A DNA stretch of 64,000 nucleotides from Pantoea sp. Ap-967 (GTDB lineage Bacteria > Pseudomonadota > Gammaproteobacteria > Pseudomonadales > Pseudomonadaceae), in the NCBI RefSeq assembly GCF_011752565.1, contig NZ_VWXK01000018.1, positions 1-64,000 of the forward strand, read 5' to 3'. The notes below the pieces were generated by a model that had not been told where the DNA came from, did not search any database, and was given only the letters and a program-made list of their open reading frames with translations. Below are positions 8,786 to 16,495 of the stretch, in pieces. Within the stretch, counting starts at the first letter, position 1; every line of letters begins with the position of its first letter. The translations under genes and the position numbers were made by a program.

Positions 8786-9838
8786 TTACTGCAGCAGCGA
8801 CAGCATCTGCTGTGGCATCGAGTTGGCTTGCGACAACACCGAAGTACCTGCCTGCTGCAGGATCTGCGCGCTGGTCATGGCCGACACTTCGGTGGCGTAG
8901 TCCACATCCTGAATCCCCGAACGCGCCGAGGTCAGGTTGGTCACCGTGGTGGAGATGTTGGTGATCGCCGAGTCGAAGCGGTTCTGGATCGCACCCAAGT
9001 CCGAACGCATCGAGTCGATGGTGTTCAGCGCGCTGTCCAGGGCAGTCAGGGTGTTGGTCGACTTCTTGGTGACCGCGTTGTCGGTGTCGATGGTGATGGT
9101 TGCGGTGGTGGTCGAGCCGCTGGTGGTGGTGTCCACGGTGGCCGCGTAAGTCTTGCCGCCCACGGTCAGGAAGTAGTCGCCATCGGCGTCCTGGGACAGG
9201 GTGCCGCCGCTGACGGTGGTGCCCGAGCTGTCGACGTAGCTGGTGTTGGTCGAGGTGATCGCGGTGCCCGAGTCGTCAGTCAGGGTAGTGGCGGTCAGGG
9301 TGGTGTCGTAGCCGTTGACGTTGAAGTCGCCCAGGCCCAGGGTGGTGGCGTTGATCTGGCTCAGGGAAATGCTGATGGTTTCACCGTCGTTGGCACCGAC
9401 CTGGATGCTGATGGTCTGGTCCTTGGCCAGCACGCTCACGCCGTTGAACGAGGTCTGGTCGGAGATACGGTTGATCTCGTCCAGGCGCTGGGTGATTTCA
9501 TCCTGGATCGACTGCAGGTCGGACTGCGAGTTGGTGCCGTTGGCAGCCTGTACCGCCAGCTCACGGATACGCTGCAGGTTGTCGTTCACCTGGTCCAGTG
9601 CGCCTTCGGTAGTCTGCGCCAGGGAGATGCCGTCGCTGGCGTTGCTGCTGGCCTGGTTGAGGCCGGTGATCTGCGAGGTCATGCGGTTGGCGATGGCCTG
9701 GCCGGCGGCGTCGTCGGAGGCGCTGTTGATCTTCAGGCCCGAGGACAGGCGCTCGATCGAGGTGCTCAGGCTGCTTTCCGAAGCGCTGAGGTTCTGCTGG
9801 GCGATAAGCGAGGTGATGTTGGTATTGATGACAGACAT
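8786..9838 (-). CDS. fliC: Flagellin
   Basis: Filament subunit exported through the flagellar type III apparatus. The product has 350 residues. The N-terminal D0/D1 region begins MSVINTNITSLIAQQNL and contains the conserved ERLSSGLKINSASDDAAGQA. A Ser/Thr-rich variable region spans about residues 165-265, with many T/S residues available for O-glycosylation. The C-terminal helix contains SARSGIQDVDYATEVSAM and ends PQQMLSLLQ. I chose the ATG at 9838 because it gives the canonical N-terminus and follows a good AAGGA site; an upstream in-frame start adds 17 non-flagellin residues. A sigma-28-like promoter lies about 50 bases upstream. The variable domain is short compared with many polar Pseudomonas flagellins. 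Confidence 0.96.
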   Translation of the reverse strand: MSVINTNITSLIAQQNLSASESSLSTSIERLSSGLKINSASDDAAGQAIANRMTSQITGLNQASSNASDGISLAQTTEGALDQVNDNLQRIRELAVQAANGTNSQSDLQSIQDEITQRLDEINRISDQTSFNGVSVLAKDQTISIQVGANDGETISISLSQINATTLGLGDFNVNGYDTTLTATTLTDDSGTAITSTNTSYVDSSGTTVSGGTLSQDADGDYFLTVGGKTYAATVDTTTSGSTTTATITIDTDNAVTKKSTNTLTALDSALNTIDSMRSDLGAIQNRFDSAITNISTTVTNLTSARSGIQDVDYATEVSAMTSAQILQQAGTSVLSQANSMPQQMLSLLQ

Positions 9839-9886
9839 CGTGCAGTTCCTTTCGTGGTTGGGCAGTTGTCCTGCTGACAGCGCGAA

Positions 9887-9914
9887 CATCGGCGCCTCGA
9901 AAACCCACCTTTAG
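9887..9914 (-). promoter_or_regulatory. Putative sigma-28 promoter of flagellin
   Basis: Read on the minus strand: TAAAG at the -35 position and GCCGATG at the -10 position, separated by 16 bases after TAAA (consensus TAAA-N15-GCCGATAA). Predicted transcription start is around 9880, giving a leader of about 40 bases that contains the AAGGA site. Confidence 0.6.
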
Positions 9915-9961
9915 CCCCACGCAAAAAAATTTTTGCCCCTGCTGCCGTCCCCCACGGTCGC

Positions 9962-9989
9962 TCAAGCTGAACGGCAAAAGTGCCTGTAT
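9962..9989 (+). promoter_or_regulatory. Possible sigma-28-like promoter of motAB
   Basis: TCAA and GCCTGTAT are spaced 16 bases apart, the same spacing as in the facing flagellin promoter. Only five of eight -10 positions match the consensus, so this is a weak call supported mainly by gene class. Confidence 0.3.
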
Positions 9990-10069
9990 TAGCGCCTTTG
10001 CCCAACCCGGGCTGGCGCTATAAAGCTCGCCATCATTGTTTACGGCCGGCTGCCGTCCACGGAGTGCCC

Positions 10070-10894
10070 ATGAACCCCTCGACCCTGGTCGGGCTGCTCG
10101 CCAGCCTGCTCCTGCTGACCGTCCTGCTGCTGTTCACCGCCCAGCAACCGTCGCTGCTCATCGACCTGCCGGGCCTGGGCGTGGTGCTGCTGGGCACCTT
10201 CGCCGCCACCTGCATCAGCTACCCGCTGGCCGAAATACGCCGGGTGCCGCGCTTGTTCGGGGCGGTGCTGCGCACCGAACCGGACCGCACCGAGCGCGAC
10301 ATCGACGACCTGGTCAACCTGGCCCGGCGGCGCCTGGACGGCGACAGCCGCGCCGTGGAAAACGCCCTGGCCCAGGTGCACAACCCGTTCGTTTGCCACG
10401 GCGTGCAGCTGTTGGTGGACCAGGTGGCCGAGGAAGACATTCTGGAGCTGATGCAATGGCGCATCGCCCGCCTGCGCGCCAAGGAGCGCGCCGAAGCGCA
10501 GATTTTCCGCACCATGGCCAGCTACGCGCCAGCCTTCGGCATGCTTGGCACCCTGGTGGGCCTGGTGAACATGGTGTTCGTGCTGGGCGACGGTGACCTG
10601 GGCAGCGTTGGCCGGCAAATGGCCCTGAGTCTGACCACCACCCTGTATGGCGTGCTGCTGGCGAACCTGCTGTTCAAGCCGGTGGCGCTGAAGCTTGAGC
10701 GCCGTACCGAGCGGCGCGTGGTAATCATGAACATGATCCTGCAGGGCATCTCGATGATGGCGCGCAAGCGCAGCCCTGGCCTGATGCGCGAAACCCTCAA
10801 GGCCTTCGTCGCCCATTACCACGACGAACTGCAGGCCGAAGGCGCCCGGCCGGCACGCAAGCCACTGTCGCTGGCCTGGCGCAAACGCCCATGA
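10070..10894 (+). CDS. motA: Flagellar motor stator protein MotA (PomA-like)
   Basis: Stator subunit that couples ion flow to torque on the rotor. The product has 274 residues with four predicted membrane helices: two at the N-terminus (LVGLLASLLLLTVLLLF and LPGLGVVLLGTFAATCISY) and two after the cytoplasmic loop (SYAPAFGMLGTLVGLVNMVF and SLTTTLYGVLLANLLF). The loop contains the acidic and basic residues that contact FliG. The PAFGMLGTLVGL segment is typical of MotA/PomA proteins. The ATG at 10070 follows an ACGGAG site; an upstream in-frame start would add 30 residues of non-membrane sequence. The stop overlaps motB (ATGA). Which ion is used cannot be decided from sequence alone. Confidence 0.92.
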   Translation: MNPSTLVGLLASLLLLTVLLLFTAQQPSLLIDLPGLGVVLLGTFAATCISYPLAEIRRVPRLFGAVLRTEPDRTERDIDDLVNLARRRLDGDSRAVENALAQVHNPFVCHGVQLLVDQVAEEDILELMQWRIARLRAKERAEAQIFRTMASYAPAFGMLGTLVGLVNMVFVLGDGDLGSVGRQMALSLTTTLYGVLLANLLFKPVALKLERRTERRVVIMNMILQGISMMARKRSPGLMRETLKAFVAHYHDELQAEGARPARKPLSLAWRKRP

Positions 10895-11766
10895 TGCCCA
10901 CCACCTCCCCCAGCAGCCTGGCCGATAACCGCCACTGGCTGGCCCACCAGCGCACACTGGAAGTCGAGCTGAACAAGGCCCGCGAGCGCCAGAACAACCT
11001 CAAGCGCGCAGCCACCACCCCCGCCTGGCTGGACGAACCTGCGCCGGAGCCGGAAAGCGACAGCTGGATGCTGACCTACCTCGACTTGATGACCCTGTTG
11101 CTGGTGATGATCCTGGCAATGCTGGCCCAGGCGATGATCCACCATACCCCTGTGCCGCAAGCACCTGCCCGCTTCGCGTTGCCGGTCGACCTCGACCAGC
11201 TGACCCACATCGACCCACCGGGCACGCTGCTGCGGGTGCCGCCCGCCCCGGTCGAACCTGTGCCTGTCGAGCCCGTCATTGCCCAAGTGCCCGCCATCGA
11301 GGCCACCCCTGCCGCACCGCCGGAGCCTGAACCCGACCCACTGGCCGAGTTGCCGGTGGAGCAGCTGGGCGCTGATGTCGAAGTCATCCGCAACGCGCGC
11401 AGCGTGAGTTTTCGCATCGACAGCAGCATCCTGTTCCCTTCCGGGCAAACCGAACTCGACCCAAAGGGCATGCAGGTACTCCAGCGCCTGGCGCGGGTAC
11501 TGGCCACGGTGCCGCACAGCATCGTCGTGGCCGGCCACACCGACACCCGCACCATCCGCAATGCCCGCTACCCGTCGAACTGGGAGCTGTCCGGGGCACG
11601 AGCAGGCAGCGTGGTGCGCTACCTGCAGCAGCAGGGTATTGCTGGCGGCAGGCTGAGTGCCGTCGGGCTCGCGGATACCCAACCGCTGGCGGACAACGGC
11701 ACGGCTGAAGGGCGGGCGAAGAATCGGCGGGTGGAGTTGACGCTGGAGCAGCGGGAACAGCCGTGA
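10891..11766 (+). CDS. motB: Flagellar motor stator protein MotB
   Basis: Partner of MotA that anchors the stator to peptidoglycan. The product has 291 residues. The single membrane helix follows about 60 cytoplasmic residues, an unusually long N-terminal extension rich in charged residues. The ion-carrying aspartate is D65 in SWMLTYLDLMTLL (usual form YADFMT). A Pro/Glu-rich linker (PPAPVEPVPVEPV) leads to a C-terminal OmpA/MotB domain (about residues 165-285) with VAGHTDTR and NWELSGARAGSVVRYL. The gene is translationally coupled to motA. The different Asp context (YLDLMT) fits a divergent, lateral-type stator. Confidence 0.92.
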   Translation: MMPTTSPSSLADNRHWLAHQRTLEVELNKARERQNNLKRAATTPAWLDEPAPEPESDSWMLTYLDLMTLLLVMILAMLAQAMIHHTPVPQAPARFALPVDLDQLTHIDPPGTLLRVPPAPVEPVPVEPVIAQVPAIEATPAAPPEPEPDPLAELPVEQLGADVEVIRNARSVSFRIDSSILFPSGQTELDPKGMQVLQRLARVLATVPHSIVVAGHTDTRTIRNARYPSNWELSGARAGSVVRYLQQQGIAGGRLSAVGLADTQPLADNGTAEGRAKNRRVELTLEQREQP

Positions 11767-11941
11767 GCTGCCCGGTTTGATCGCGTACCAGTCAACAAAG
11801 GGTATCCCCTATTGTTGGCTACAGATGATCGTTGAGTTACCGCTGCCCTCTTCCACGAGATCCCCTTGAGCATCCGGCATGGCCAGGTCGGCTTTCTCAG
11901 CAGGCACTTCGGTGCCCTTCTGGTGCTCGGGATTCCTTGCC

Positions 11942-11978
11942 CAAAAACACGAAAACCCGCTGCTTTCGCAAGGCGGGT
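11942..11978 (-). terminator. Intrinsic terminator of candidate small RNA
   Basis: Minus-strand hairpin with nine paired bases, a two-base bulge and a GAAA tetraloop, followed by a T-rich tract (TTTTCGTGTTTTT). In the plus direction the hairpin is followed by CTCGG, so it is not a motB terminator. Confidence 0.65.
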
Positions 11979-12015
11979 CTCGGAAGGTAGGCACGAGAGT
12001 TAACCCTCATGCGTT
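11942..12015 (-). ncRNA. Candidate small RNA with its own promoter and terminator
   Basis: On the minus strand a perfect TTGACA (12045-12050) and TACATT (12022-12027) are spaced exactly 17 bases, predicting a start near 12015. About 40 bases on, a hairpin (11955-11978; ACCCGC and UGC arms, GAAA tetraloop, GCA and GCGGGU arms, one CU bulge) is followed by UUUUCGUGUUUUU. The transcript would be about 75 nt. No coding sequence lies between promoter and terminator. No match to RsmY/Z, PrrF, CrcZ or Spot 42 was recognised. It could also be an attenuated leader for an unrecognised minus-strand gene. Confidence 0.5.
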
Positions 12016-12021
12016 GAGAAA

Positions 12022-12050
12022 AATGTAGGGATGGGAGATACGCATGTCAA
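12022..12050 (-). promoter_or_regulatory. Sigma-70 promoter of candidate small RNA
   Basis: Minus strand: TTGACA, 17-base spacer, TACATT. No annotated protein gene lies in the direction of transcription until motB, which is on the other strand. Confidence 0.55.
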
Positions 12051-12190
12051 CCACATTACCCTCGAACAGCTGCTCTGGCTGCAATGCCCGACATTCCGTG
12101 ACTCACTTTCCAACAGGATCGTTGATCTAGCCGATCTATGCTTGCCAAGCCGCAGGAAGCGGCCTCCCCATTTGCGACAACGGAGCGTCC

Positions 12191-13681
12191 ATGTCCCTCG
12201 CCCTCGTCCACAGCCGCGCCCAGGTTGGCGTGCAGGCCCCAGCGGTCAGCGTCGAAACCCACCTGACCAACGGCCTGCCGCACCTGACCCTGGTTGGCCT
12301 GCCGGAAACCACCGTCAAGGAAAGCAAGGACCGGGTGCGCAGCGCCATCGTCAATTCCGGGCTGAACTATCCGCAGCGGCGGATTACCCAGAACCTCGCC
12401 CCGGCCGACTTGCCGAAAGACGGTGGGCGCTATGACCTGGCCATTGCCCTGGGCATCCTCGCCGCCGACGGCCAGGTGCCGATGGCCGCGCTGGCCGACC
12501 TGGAATGCCTGGGCGAGCTGGCGTTGTCGGGCAGCTTGCGCCCGGTGCAGGGGGTGCTGCCGGCAGCATTGGCGGCGCGCGAAGCCGGGCGGGCGTTGGT
12601 GGTGCCCAGGGAGAACGCCGAGGAGGCCAGCCTGGCTGGTGGCCTGGTGGTGTATGCCGTGGGGCACCTGCTGGAGCTGGTGGCGCACCTGAACGGGCAG
12701 GTGCCGCTGCCGCCATTCGCGGCCAATGGCCTGGTGCTGCATAGCCAGCCCTACCCCGACCTGAGCGAGGTGCAGGGCCAGGTTGGCGCCAAGCGCGCCT
12801 TGCTGCTGGCGGCGGCAGGGGCGCATAACCTGCTGTTCACAGGGCCGCCCGGTACCGGCAAGACCTTGCTCGCCAGCCGCCTGCCCGGCCTGCTGCCGCC
12901 CCTGGATGAGCAAGAAGCGCTGGAAGTGGCGGCGATCCAGTCGGTGAGCGGGCACACACCCCTGAGCAGTTGGCCGCAGCGGCCGTTTCGCCACCCCCAC
13001 CACTCCGCATCGGGCCCGGCGCTGGTCGGTGGTAGTAGCCGCCCGCAACCAGGCGAAATTACCCTGGCCCACCATGGGGTGCTGTTTCTGGATGAACTGC
13101 CCGAGTTCGAACGGCGCGTGCTGGAAGTGCTGCGCGAACCCCTGGAGTCCGGCGAGATCGTGATTGCCCGGGCGCGGGACAAGGTCCGCTTTCCTGCCCG
13201 CTTCCAGTTGGTGGCGGCAATGAACCCCTGCCCCTGTGGCTACCTGGGCGACCCGACTGGCCGCTGCCGCTGCAGCACCGAGCAGATCGCGCGCTACCGC
13301 AACAAGTTGTCCGGGCCGTTGCTCGACCGCATCGACCTGCACCTGACAGTGGCACGTGAAACCACCACGCTCAACAACCAGCCCTGCGGCCAGAGCAGTG
13401 CCGAGGTGGCGGCGAAGGTGGCCCAGGCGCGTGAGGTGCAACAGCGGCGCCAGGGGTGCGCCAATGCATTTCTCGACCTTGAGGGGCTGCGCCGGCATTG
13501 TGCGTTGCAGGCGGCGGACCAGGCATGGCTGGAGAGTGCCTGTGAGCGGTTGAGCCTTTCCTTGCGGGCGGCGCACCGGTTATTGAAGGTGGCGCGGAGC
13601 TTGGCCGACCTGGAAGCAAGCCAGGCCATTGGCCGGGCGCATCTGGCTGAGGCCCTGCAGTACCGACCGGGGAGCGGATAG
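12191..13681 (+). CDS. comM: YifB/ComM family Mg-chelatase-like AAA+ ATPase
   Basis: A hexameric helicase-like ATPase. In naturally transformable bacteria ComM promotes branch migration of integrating DNA; its role in non-competent relatives is unclear. The 496-residue product has the N-terminal ChlI-like domain (VGLPETTVKESKDRVRSAI), Walker A GPPGTGKT (residues 218-225), Walker B (HGVLFLDELPEF), and a C-terminal Mg-chelatase subdomain with a Cys-rich insert (NPCPCGYLGDPTGRCRC). Its length is normal for the family. The start is supported by a GGAG site five bases upstream. Neighbouring genes are unrelated. Confidence 0.93.
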   Translation: MSLALVHSRAQVGVQAPAVSVETHLTNGLPHLTLVGLPETTVKESKDRVRSAIVNSGLNYPQRRITQNLAPADLPKDGGRYDLAIALGILAADGQVPMAALADLECLGELALSGSLRPVQGVLPAALAAREAGRALVVPRENAEEASLAGGLVVYAVGHLLELVAHLNGQVPLPPFAANGLVLHSQPYPDLSEVQGQVGAKRALLLAAAGAHNLLFTGPPGTGKTLLASRLPGLLPPLDEQEALEVAAIQSVSGHTPLSSWPQRPFRHPHHSASGPALVGGSSRPQPGEITLAHHGVLFLDELPEFERRVLEVLREPLESGEIVIARARDKVRFPARFQLVAAMNPCPCGYLGDPTGRCRCSTEQIARYRNKLSGPLLDRIDLHLTVARETTTLNNQPCGQSSAEVAAKVAQAREVQQRRQGCANAFLDLEGLRRHCALQAADQAWLESACERLSLSLRAAHRLLKVARSLADLEASQAIGRAHLAEALQYRPGSG

Positions 13682-13719
13682 CGCCGGGGACCGCGAGATC
13701 GGTCAGGTGGCGTGATGCG

Positions 13720-13752
13720 TCGTAGGAGCGACCGCAGGTCGCGATAGGGCCC
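13720..13752. repeat. Single REP element (GCGACC...GGTCGC core)
   Basis: GTAGGAGCGACCGCAGGTCGCGAT is one unpaired copy of the third core type seen in this window, placed between comM and the convergent doxX gene. Confidence 0.8.
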
Positions 13753-13770
13753 TCGAACGCCCCACAAACC

Positions 13771-14199
13771 TCAGGCCATCCCACGCCGCCCCATCAACCC
13801 GGCAATCGAATACGCCCCCGGCCCGGTCAACGCCAACCCGCCATACAGCGCCACCAGCAACCAGGCGAACTGCCCCTGTTCCAGCGTCCACTCCGGGTGC
13901 ACCACCACCAGCGCCACCAGCAGCACGGCCAGCACCGGCAGGCACGCCAGCCGTACCATCACCCCCAGCAGCACCAACACCGGGCACAGTACCTCGGCAA
14001 ATACCGCCACGCCCAAGGTCAACGGCGCGCCCAGGCCAAACGGGTCTTCGATCCGCTGCAATTCGCCACTCCAGTCCAGCACCTTGGGCAGGCCATGCAC
14101 GAACAGCAGCAGCAAGGCCGCCATTACCCGCATGAACAGCAGGCCAGCAGCGGTCGAAGTGGCAGAAGCAGGGTTGAGCCAGTGTGTCGGGCGGTTCAT
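13771..14199 (-). CDS. DoxX family membrane protein
   Basis: A 142-residue integral membrane protein with four predicted helices: LLFMRVMAALLLLFVHGLPK, a second around LTLGVAVFAEVLCPVLVLLG, LPVLAVLLVALVVVHPEW and LLVALYGGLALTGPGAYSI. The HGLPK after helix 1 and the AEVLCPVLVLLG segment are typical of DoxX/DoxD-like proteins, whose roles include respiratory or redox partner functions; the substrate is unknown. I chose the ATG at 14199, preceded by GAGG at good spacing; a TTG two codons earlier is possible. It is convergent with comM across a REP. Confidence 0.85.
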   Translation of the reverse strand: MNRPTHWLNPASATSTAAGLLFMRVMAALLLLFVHGLPKVLDWSGELQRIEDPFGLGAPLTLGVAVFAEVLCPVLVLLGVMVRLACLPVLAVLLVALVVVHPEWTLEQGQFAWLLVALYGGLALTGPGAYSIAGLMGRRGMA

Positions 14200-14284
14200 G
14201 GGCAAGGCCTCGCGGATCGGTCAGCCGCCGAGCATCACCGATCCAGCACCCGATTGCTTGCTCAGGTGTGCTGAGCTGCGCAGG

Positions 14285-15076
14285 TCACGCCCGTAGGCCG
14301 GCGACCTGCTCGATCAGCAGTTGCCAGTTGCGCGCTTCCTGCCAGTCGTCGGCAAAGGGCAACTGAACCCAGAACGGCGCCTGCCCTTCGCACTGCAATT
14401 GAACCTGCAGGGTGAAGGTGCGCACCGTCTTGTGGGTGGTCGTGGTCGTCGAGCGGGACTTGCCGCCGCCAATCACGGCGATAAAACTGTTACTGGGCCC
14501 ATAGATATTGCGCCAGCCATGTTTGGTAGTGGTCTTGCTGGTGCTGCTGGTGGTGGCCTGCTCATCCACGCTGACCTGCTTGACCACCCGCGCAGCGTCC
14601 ATCAGCAGGTGGCGGTCGCCCACATCAGGCGCCAGCAGGTACAGTGCCCGGCTTTCCGGAAACACCCCAAGCATGCGCCCGCCACGGCTGACCCAGCGGT
14701 AAGGCCCCAGTGCCTGGCTGGCCAGAAATGCCTTGCCCGCCTCCATCCGCTCGGCGTCGGCCGCCCGGCAGGCCTGCTCGAACGCCCGCTGGCGCGGGTA
14801 CCACAGCAGGCTGACCGGGTAGTAGAGGAACATCAGCAGGCCCCAGACCAGCACGGCGTAGATTGGCCCGCCGATGTAGTGCCCCTGCCAGATCCACTTG
14901 AGCATCAGGTACAGGCAGTAGCCCGTCTGCACCGCCAGGAACGCCTTGGACACCTGGCGCCTGCGGGCATGCAGGGCAAGCTCGGCCTGTGCCTGGCGCT
15001 CAAGCGCAGCGCGCAGTGAGTCCGAGGTCGGGGTGATTGTGGTATCGGGAGGGGTCGCGAGTTGCTGGGTCGACAT
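14285..15076 (-). CDS. Hypothetical membrane protein
   Basis: I do not recognise this family. The 263-residue product has a soluble N-terminal stretch rich in Ala/Arg (about residues 20-50), then three likely membrane segments (FLAVQTGYCLYLMLKWIW; GPIYAVLVWGLLMFLYYPVS), and a long soluble C-terminal part containing a Thr/Ser run (ATTSSTSKTTTKHGW, later KSRSTTTTTHKT). The ATG at 15076 follows AAGGA with six-base spacing. It lies between doxX and the response regulator on the same strand, with 67 bases before the regulator stop. Function is unknown. Confidence 0.7.
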   Translation of the reverse strand: MSTQQLATPPDTTITPTSDSLRAALERQAQAELALHARRRQVSKAFLAVQTGYCLYLMLKWIWQGHYIGGPIYAVLVWGLLMFLYYPVSLLWYPRQRAFEQACRAADAERMEAGKAFLASQALGPYRWVSRGGRMLGVFPESRALYLLAPDVGDRHLLMDAARVVKQVSVDEQATTSSTSKTTTKHGWRNIYGPSNSFIAVIGGGKSRSTTTTTHKTVRTFTLQVQLQCEGQAPFWVQLPFADDWQEARNWQLLIEQVAGLRA

Positions 15077-15143
15077 GGGGCGTCCTTGCGCTGGGAAATC
15101 ACAGCGCGCCAGTATACCTGTGGTCAAAAGCAGGTTCGACCCG

Positions 15144-15518
15144 TCAGGGGAGCCCGTCACCGGCCAGTGCCTCTTCAACCCCTTTGAGCAGCACATCTTC
15201 GGAAAACGGCTTGCCCAGGCACGCCAGTGCCCCCTCGCGCATGGCCGCCTGCAGCGTGCCCTCATCCCAATGCGCTGACATGCAGATCACCGGCACCCGC
15301 CAGCCCTGGCGCGCCAGTTCGCGCTGCACCTCCAGGCCGCCCAGCCCCGGCATCTTCAGGTCGAGCAGCAGGCACCCGGCGTCACGTGAAAGGTCCGAGG
15401 CCAGGAAGGCTTCCCCGGCTGCGAACGCCAACGTCTCGTACCCCGCCGAGCGCAGCAGGTTGGCCAGGCTTTTGCGCACCGACGCATCGTCGTCGACGAT
15501 GCACACCACTCTGCTCAT
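15144..15518 (-). CDS. Single-domain response regulator (CheY/FixJ-type receiver)
   Basis: A stand-alone phosphoacceptor domain of 124 residues with the acidic pocket (IVDDDAS), phosphorylation aspartate in CLLLDLKMPGLGG, switch Thr/Ser region (VICMSAHWD) and the invariant lysine (CLGKPFSED). There is no output domain, so it likely shuttles phosphate or competes for the kinase. Its ATG overlaps the stop of the upstream regulator gene by 4 bases, so the two are co-translated. Together with the divergent histidine kinase they form one locus. Confidence 0.92.
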   Translation of the reverse strand: MSRVVCIVDDDASVRKSLANLLRSAGYETLAFAAGEAFLASDLSRDAGCLLLDLKMPGLGGLEVQRELARQGWRVPVICMSAHWDEGTLQAAMREGALACLGKPFSEDVLLKGVEEALAGDGLP

Positions 15519-16495
15519 GCGCCTGGCCGCACCCCGATCACCTGGTGCATGGCCACCAGCTCCACCAGCGAGCGGGACTGCATCTTGTTCATGATGTTCT
15601 TCTTGTGCACCTTGGTGGTCACTTCACTGGTGCCGATCTGCTTGGCGATCTGTTTGTGCGACAGGCCGCCGACCACCAACGAGAACACCTCGCGCTCGCG
15701 CTGGGTCAGGCGCTGGTACTTCTCTTGCACCTGGCGCGCATGGCGCCATTTGCGCCCCTCGGCCACGGCGCGGGTACGCACCGAGGCCAGCAGTACCAGC
15801 AGTTGGTCTTCGTCGAAGGGCTTGGTAAGGAACTCCACGGCGCCCGCGCGCATGGCCTGCACCGTCATGGGAATGGTGCCGAACCCGGTCATGAACACGA
15901 TCGGCCAAGGCAGCGCCAGCTGGCGCAACGCGGCCTGCACCTCCAGGCCGCTGGTTTCGGGCAGGTGCATGTCCAGCAGCAGGCAGGCGTAGGGGGTTTC
16001 CAGGCGCGCCTCGAAAAGCGCCTCGGCACTGGCGAACAGGCGATGGGGGATGTCTTGCGAGCGCAGCAGGCGGGACAGCGCCGTGCGTACCGACGGGTCA
16101 TCGTCCACCACCAGCACGGGCACACCGGCGCTGTCGTCAAGCGGCTCGGCAGCCTCGGCGGTGTCGCTCAGCGGCGAGGCGGCCAGCGCCTGGCAGGGCA
16201 CGTCGAAACTCATCTCGGCCGCCAGCCGATAGCCCCGGCGCGGCACGGTCTGAATCAGGCCACGGTCGCCGAATGCCTTGCGCAGCAGCGACACCTGCAC
16301 CTGCAGGTTGTTGTCTTCGACCACCGTGCCGGCCCACACCTGGCTGAACAGCTCGTCCTTGCCAACCACCCGGCCCTTGGCCTTGATCAACGTGGCCAGC
16401 ACCTCGAAGGCGCGCCCGCCCAGCGGGATCGGCCTGCCGTCGAGAAATGCTTCTCGCCGCTCCAGCGACACCTGGGCATTGCCTAGTCGGATCAT
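15515..16495 (-). CDS. Response regulator with DNA-binding domains at both ends (OmpR-type wHTH, receiver, LuxR-type HTH)
   Basis: Transcription regulator of 326 residues with an unusual order of domains. Residues 1-95 form an OmpR/PhoB-like winged helix (LGGRAFEVLATLIKAKGRVV, VWAGTVVEDNNLQVQVSLLRK, TVPRRGYRL). Residues about 125-240 are a FixJ-like receiver with VVDDDPS, aspartate in CLLLDMHLPETSG and lysine in FLTKPFDED. Residues about 258-326 are a LuxR/FixJ helix-turn-helix (LTQREREVFSLVVGGLSHKQ, SEVTTKVHKKNIMNKM). The ATG at 16495 has an ideal GAGGAAACC upstream. It is co-translated with the receiver gene and divergent from the large sensor kinase, its likely partner. Known receivers normally carry only one such DNA-binding domain. 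Confidence 0.9.
   Translation of the reverse strand: MIRLGNAQVSLERREAFLDGRPIPLGGRAFEVLATLIKAKGRVVGKDELFSQVWAGTVVEDNNLQVQVSLLRKAFGDRGLIQTVPRRGYRLAAEMSFDVPCQALAASPLSDTAEAAEPLDDSAGVPVLVVDDDPSVRTALSRLLRSQDIPHRLFASAEALFEARLETPYACLLLDMHLPETSGLEVQAALRQLALPWPIVFMTGFGTIPMTVQAMRAGAVEFLTKPFDEDQLLVLLASVRTRAVAEGRKWRHARQVQEKYQRLTQREREVFSLVVGGLSHKQIAKQIGTSEVTTKVHKKNIMNKMQSRSLVELVAMHQVIGVRPGA

Larger units (their letters stand above)
11767..12190. other. Intergenic region between motB and comM
   Basis: This is 424 bases without a recognisable protein gene. It contains a convincing minus-strand promoter and terminator pair, annotated separately as a small RNA candidate. A 61-codon minus-strand frame (11809-11994, GTG start) runs through that terminator, has no ribosome binding site and matches nothing I know. 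Confidence 0.5.

Noticed and set aside
11809..11994. 61-codon minus-strand frame between motB and comM
   Set aside because: It starts with GTG without a ribosome binding site and runs through a strong terminator hairpin; better explained by the small RNA candidate.
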